Assembly: GCA_907163375.1 (NCBI GenBank) | Contig: CAJQUW010001783.1 | Coordinates: forward strand, 236,184 to 300,183 | Source: Prostheceraeus crozeri | Lineage: Eukaryota; Platyhelminthes; Polycladida; Euryleptidae | Reading direction: 5' to 3' | DNA length: 64,000 nucleotides | In this document: one piece after another, positions 59,280-64,000 of the stretch | How positions within the stretch are numbered: position 1 is the first letter of the stretch | Layout of the letters: every line of letters starts with the position of its first letter | Translations under genes and position numbers: made by a program | Notes under the pieces: generated by a model | Database searches by the model: none | Seen by the model: the letters and a program-made list of their open reading frames with translations, nothing else | Told to the model about the DNA's origin: nothing

Positions 59280-59445
59280 CATCCTACACTTGCACTCAAT
59301 GCACTGTTCCTACACCTGCATTGAATGCACTCTTCCTACACTTGCATTGAATACACTCTTCCTGCACTTGCATTGAATGCACTCTTCCTACACTTGCATT
59401 GAATGCACTCTTCCTACACTTGCATTGAATGCACTCTTCCATTTG
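59280..59445 (+). repeat. 26-bp minisatellite, about six copies
   Basis: The unit TGCACTCTTCCTACACTTGC plus ATTGAA is repeated about six times, with one or two substitutions per copy and more divergence at the left edge. Confidence 0.95.
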
Positions 59446-60529
59446 ATGAATATTATTGTTGAGAGTTTTGCAGTTGGCTCAAAATCATTTGATATTTAGA
59501 ATTATTTTGGTTTAATTAGTGCTATGAATTCATGAAGGCTTCAAACTACGAAAACTTATGTTATCAATGAAAATTTCATGTCAAAGAAATAAATCGCGTG
59601 ACGAACGAGACGTGAAGAATGGGACCTGAGGAACGGGACCCCCCCCCAATCAAGATTTATTTCTGTTATAGAAAGTAAGTCAAACTTGAAGTTCACTATT
59701 TCTCTGAGAGTGTCAAAAGAATTGCTGTTCTGATTCTTTATTCTAATCATTTTGAGAACCACCACAAAAAGTCATCAGTTCAATAGCGACTTATATGGCG
59801 GACTACAAACTCTTGGCCGAACAGTTGTCATATGCATTCTCTCCTCAAACTTAGGTGTACTTATTCTTCAAGTGCAATATTGGTTCCTGAAATTATTTTT
59901 CAAATGCATCATTTTTTCCAATAAAATTACTGACAGAAAGTATTCTAGAAGAAAGTACTTTTGATATGAAAAGGAATTTTGATTCAATTTGGAAAGATCC
60001 ACTTGTTTCACATGAAATGGTATGAATATTGAGGTTTTGAACGTCTAGGGTGGTTGAATCATGTCCGTCCGACGAGGTTGAAAATGGGACTTTCGGAGGA
60101 TGTAGTGCACCAACGGAATCTGCGCATATCTTGCTGACAATCCATGCATTCAACCCCTATACGACAAGATGGAAGGACCACTGCCTGTTGGGTAACAAAC
60201 TCTCAATGCCTTGGTTGCGGGTTTGCGCCAGCAAGGTTTCGTGTCTGTTGGACATCATAATCATGCGATTAAGGTTTATTACATTATGATGTCTTGACAT
60301 ACCTCGAACCTGCCTCTCGCAAACCCAAAACATTGATGACGTTTTGTTTACCAACAAGGCCAGAAGGGGACTTTCCGATCATGTCATATACCGCTTGTCC
60401 CTCAATCTTCACTGAAGTCAGCCCTTAAATACTTTCATTTAATATGCGTTAATCTTTTATTGACAAACTGATGACATGCTTGATATGAAAAGATTAGGAA
60501 ATTTCGGTGGAGGGGAATATTCATAAAAT
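59446..60529. other. Unassigned sequence
   Basis: Includes a run of nine C near 59640. No domain is recognised. Confidence 0.5.
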
Positions 60530-61150
60530 AAGTGCAGAATGTTCAATTCAGCGGATGAAACTGTGTCGCATATCTTGACTTCGTGTTCGACATTGGCTGC
60601 AACTGAATACCTCAGAAGGCACAACGACGTTGCAAGACACAGAAGCAGCATATGGAAACAATACAGCATTCAAGTCAACAAGTAATCATGGACACATGAG
60701 CCGAGATCAGTGGAGGACAATGATGTGATAAAAATACTGTGGGACTTTGAGATTCGAACTGATAGACCAATAACGGCAAGAAGGCCTGACATACTACTCG
60801 TGGACAAGGTGAAGAAAAAAGGGAATTATAATCGACATTGGCTAGTGCCAGATGATCGCAACATAAGTAAAAAGGAACGCGAGAAGATTGAAAAATAACC
60901 ACGATTAAAGATGGAAATTACAGAAGCTATGGAACATCAAAGTAGAAGTCATACCAATCGTCGTAGGAGCTTGGCTGAGCACATACAACCACAGCTACAA
61001 GATACTCGCACAAATTTCTGGACAGCGAGCATATACGCCCCGATTTGCCTAAGGCAAACTTCTCGGAAGTGCCGATATCCTCAGGCGCAGAATTGACCTC
61101 CCTGAGGTCCTGGTGGACTTCGAGTCAATGCACCGTTCCAACCGGAAAAA
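60530..61150 (+). mobile_element. R4/Dong-like LINE fragment, endonuclease end only
   Basis: Reads SADETVSHILTSCSTLAATE, then KILWDFEIRTDRPITARRPD, LVPDDRNISKKEREKIEK, and later KLLGSADILRRRIDLPEVLV. These match, block for block, the endonuclease region of the LINE at 6224-6982 but are clearly more diverged, with several frame breaks and stops. Only the 3' third of the element is present. The family is related to, but distinct from, the first copy. Confidence 0.85.
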
Positions 61151-61599
61151 AATTAGTAGGATCATACGGTTGAGAATACGCAAAAATAACACAAAATGGA
61201 AACTATAATCACAATTGGAGATTTATGATGGCAGGATTGGTAGTGAAAACAATGACAAAAAGCAGCGGTTTGCCAGAGAGAGTAATGGGACGATGAAACA
61301 CCTTAATAAATATGGTCAAGATTTACTTACTTTTTGCAATTGAAACTAGCTTGATCATTGCAAACGGAAGACTTTGAGACCGGCCGATTGTTTAGGGAAG
61401 TGTACATTTCATTGTAATCAAAATGATTTTGTAAGAAATCCATGAATCAGTACTTGATCATATCAGAATCCATTCTTAAAATATTTTAGTTTTGAAATTG
61501 GTTAATTCCGTTTTGTATGCTGATCATTCACAGTAAATTAAACTTAGATTATCGTCAACTAACAAACAATTGAAAATATTGCATCGAACGCCTACCGCT

Positions 61600-63110
61600 T
61601 GAAGAAAAACATTTCCCTGTAAATGATGAGGAATAACTGTTCAAATTTGATCAAAAGAAGTTCGATATGAAATGCCTAGAATTATCAAATGAATTGATAG
61701 GTCAATCTATGAATAAGATTGAGATATATAGAGATACTACTAACAATAAGAAATAGTGCGAATAATTCTGGAAACAAAATTCATAGATCAACATATTCCG
61801 AAAATATAACACGATTGAGAAAAACTTACAGAAAAGAAGTTGCATTATACAAAATAAACAAATCTGATGAAAGTCTACAAAAGTTAATGTGCTCAAAGAA
61901 AAGTTTTAGAAAAACAAATAGAAAGGAAAGGAAGAAAATGAAAAATGATAATTTAGGAAATTGACAATTGCAAAGGAAAACAATGATCATAAGATATATG
62001 ACATTTGATAGATATATCATAAAAAAGTACCATTACAAAGTGATTTAAACTTCGCTAATTTTTTTACATGAATTAAAGGAAAGAAAATGCAGATAGGCCC
62101 TGTACTAACGGGGTGTTATGTGCAAGGAAACCTTCGAGGTCAAATGACACAATATTGAATGAGAATTTTTGATATTGAAATAGCAATAAATGAAATTAAA
62201 AAAGAATTTAAATGCACTAAAAATTGCAAATCAAGTGGTCCAGGTGAACTTGTATCAGAAATGTATGAGGAATCAGAGAGCTCTTATGCTACAACTGTTA
62301 TTCAAACAACTTTTAAGCAATATAGATGAAATCCCATTTCCTAAAGCTGGATAGTGCCGATATAGAAAAAGGCAGTAAAACCATTACATCTAGCTATCGC
62401 CCTATAAATTTGAGTTAAATATCGAAACACTGTTAAATAAAAACTTCTGAATGAAAGATTAAATTAATGGCTAAAAGAGAATAACATCATTCATCCATGT
62501 CAGACAGGATTTCTAAATGGAAGCTCAACAATGGACAATATTTACATAATTAGAGAAATGCTACAGATCTACAAAAACTGTAAACGACCTTTATACGTAA
62601 GTTTTACAGATTTGTCAAAAGTGTTCGATTCAATTTCCAAAACTATACTTATTGGAAATTGTGTTCATTACTTACAAATAGTAACTCTTTGAACCTTTTA
62701 CATGAAAATGATATCATAAATATCAGTTTGAATGATCATACAATGCAAATTGATAGTTGAAGAACATAAATACATAGGATTTTGGATTTGAAATCATACA
62801 GGAAAAAATTTACTTTCACTTTCTAAAAAAGGCAATCAATCTGCCTATCCAACTGCTAAAAAATTAAAAGAATTGGGAAACGTTAATGGAACAATATTGT
62901 AAGAAACACATTTAAAATGTCAACTTTATCAAAAATGCAATATGGTGGAAATTTTGCTTCTATAATAAATTACAACTCCAATTCTACAAACGTTTCTATC
63001 ATTTATCACCTACAACAGCAAACTCTCGTTTGATTGGTGAGTTTGCATTACTACCTTTGGAATTTTATATTTATAAAGCTGCAATTCAAAATTTTTGGAT
63101 AAAAACTTAT
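61600..63110 (+). mobile_element. Heavily decayed non-LTR retrotransposon reverse transcriptase
   Basis: Reading across frames gives the usual order of RT blocks. There is a charged pre-RT region (61719-61964), then KCTKNCKSSGPGELVSEMYE (62210-62270), SSYRPINLS (62390-62415), NNIIHPCQTGFLNGSSTMDN (62480-62540), PLYVSFTDLSKVFDSISK (62590-62640), EEHKYIGFWI (62760) and a C-terminal remnant. Many frame breaks are present. The YxDD block is not found. It belongs to a clade with QxGF and FxDLxKAFD motifs (CR1/Jockey-like group), not the R4 type nearby. Confidence 0.75.
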
Positions 63111-63247
63111 CTTCAATCAAATATAATAATATTTTGAAAATTTGTTTTGAACCACATTTCATTAAAGTTGATTTGACAAAAAATAATTTGTATACATGGT
63201 GTTGGAGAAATAGGAAAACTGAATGAAGCAAGTTAATCTGTCAGTAG

Positions 63248-63415
63248 TAAGCACATGGCAAAATCAAGTGCAAATTGTGAAATGCTGAGTCATCAGGCGG
63301 ACCGCAAGTGCAAAATGGAGGTGAAAGGCTGAAGTCATCAGGCTGAACGCAAGTGCAAATAATGGTGAAAGGCGGAGTCATCAGGCGGCTGCAAGTGCAA
63401 AATGGTGAAATGCAG
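63248..63415 (+). repeat. Short minisatellite, about 50-bp unit
   Basis: GAGTCATCAGGCGG, GCAAGTGCAAA and GGTGAAAGGC recur three to four times with variable spacing (AGTCATCAGGCTGAACGCAA is one variant). Confidence 0.8.
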
Positions 63416-63672
63416 TGTGAAAAAAGGGACAATGGCCAAGGATGTTGTTGGGAGGAATGGGTCCGGAGGAAAAAACCGCCCCCCCCCCATCTGGACAACA
63501 CTTGCTTTCGATGGTGGCTTCTAGTTACGGATTTTGTCGTGCGATAGCTCGTTTGAAAAGCCTAAGAGTGAGACAAATTCCAGTGAAACAATCGGCTTGT
63601 TCCTATCAGTCTTCGTTTCAAAAAGTTAGAGGCGCGTTACAAGATTATTAGAGTCGGAGCATCGCTTACCTG

Positions 63673-63990
63673 AAAAAATCCCTAAGTGTCAAGAGTGACT
63701 TTGTATGGGTAAAAATTTAGAAAATTTTCCAAAGTGTGGAATTTCGACCTGGGACCGTCACCAAAACATTTTTTCATCCATAATTTTCGCTGAACCCCTC
63801 CCCCCCCCCAACGACTCAACTGACCAAATTTGGTTGAAAAGACCAAAGTTGTTCAGAATCATGTGAAACAAACTTCTATCAAGGTTTCAGGTTGAAAGTT
63901 ACGTTCCCAAAAAATTTTTTCGAAACATTTTCACCTACAAAAAACAACATACAGTGTGGTCCTCGACACCTTAGGGATTTATTCGTGAAA
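63673..63990. mobile_element. Possible short TIR element at the window edge
   Basis: AAATCCCTAAGTGTC near 63679 and the inverted GACACCTTAGGGATTT near 63968 form ends with one gap. The interior holds C and A homopolymer runs and no coding sequence. The right end is close to the window limit, so a target duplication cannot be assessed. Confidence 0.35.
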
Positions 63991-64000
63991 AAAAAAAAAA

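Overview
This is an AT-rich animal (metazoan) chromosome window, most likely from an invertebrate, made almost entirely of repeats and mobile elements. The evidence is eukaryotic: introns with GT..AG borders, a 64-bp satellite, a Penelope-like retroelement, REL-endonuclease LINEs, a Ty3/Gypsy-type LTR element, and Harbinger, hAT and CACTA-like DNA transposons. I cannot name the species. I found no host gene that I can identify, and no rRNA, tRNA or CRISPR array.

Layout. 1-1545: no recognisable content. 1546-4189: about 41 copies of a 64-bp satellite with an 18-unit higher-order period. 4190-9030: a Penelope-like element (PLE) with an internal deletion, a second partial copy of it, and between them a reversed, internally deleted R4/Dong-like LINE. 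9031-13178: nothing recognised. 13179-13434: a fold-back repeat. 14112-15825: a hAT-type element (8-bp target duplication) that contains a second TIR element. 15940-20120: an LTR retroelement with matching LTRs, a 5-bp duplication and one long gag-pol frame. 21288-22657: another TIR element. 24618-25270: a small ORF next to a diverged tandem repeat.

26093-51794 is best read as one very large PIF/Harbinger transposon. It has TIRs of about 160-190 bp, an ATT duplication, a Myb/SANT-like gene on the plus strand, and a HARBI1-like transposase gene on the minus strand. The transposase has two exons separated by a 17-kb intron. That intron holds a 3.8-kb CACTG-ended TIR element, a 184-bp Harbinger MITE, and a 9.3-kb CACTA-like transposon with ATAACGG-rich ends, which carries its own spliced genes. 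Removing these nested insertions leaves about 12 kb. All transposase genes here show damage.

51795-64000: a PLE 3' half with a GIY-YIG endonuclease and an inverted flank, an inverted partner of the 24.8-kb repeat, a GC-richer possible exon (58.3-58.8 kb), a 26-bp minisatellite, a second R4-like LINE fragment, a heavily decayed LINE reverse transcriptase, a 50-bp-type minisatellite and a possible TIR element at the edge of the window.

The main themes are nested insertion, three CACTR-ended elements that each have their own subterminal repeat motif, and several hammerhead-ribozyme-like cores associated with PLE-type sequence.
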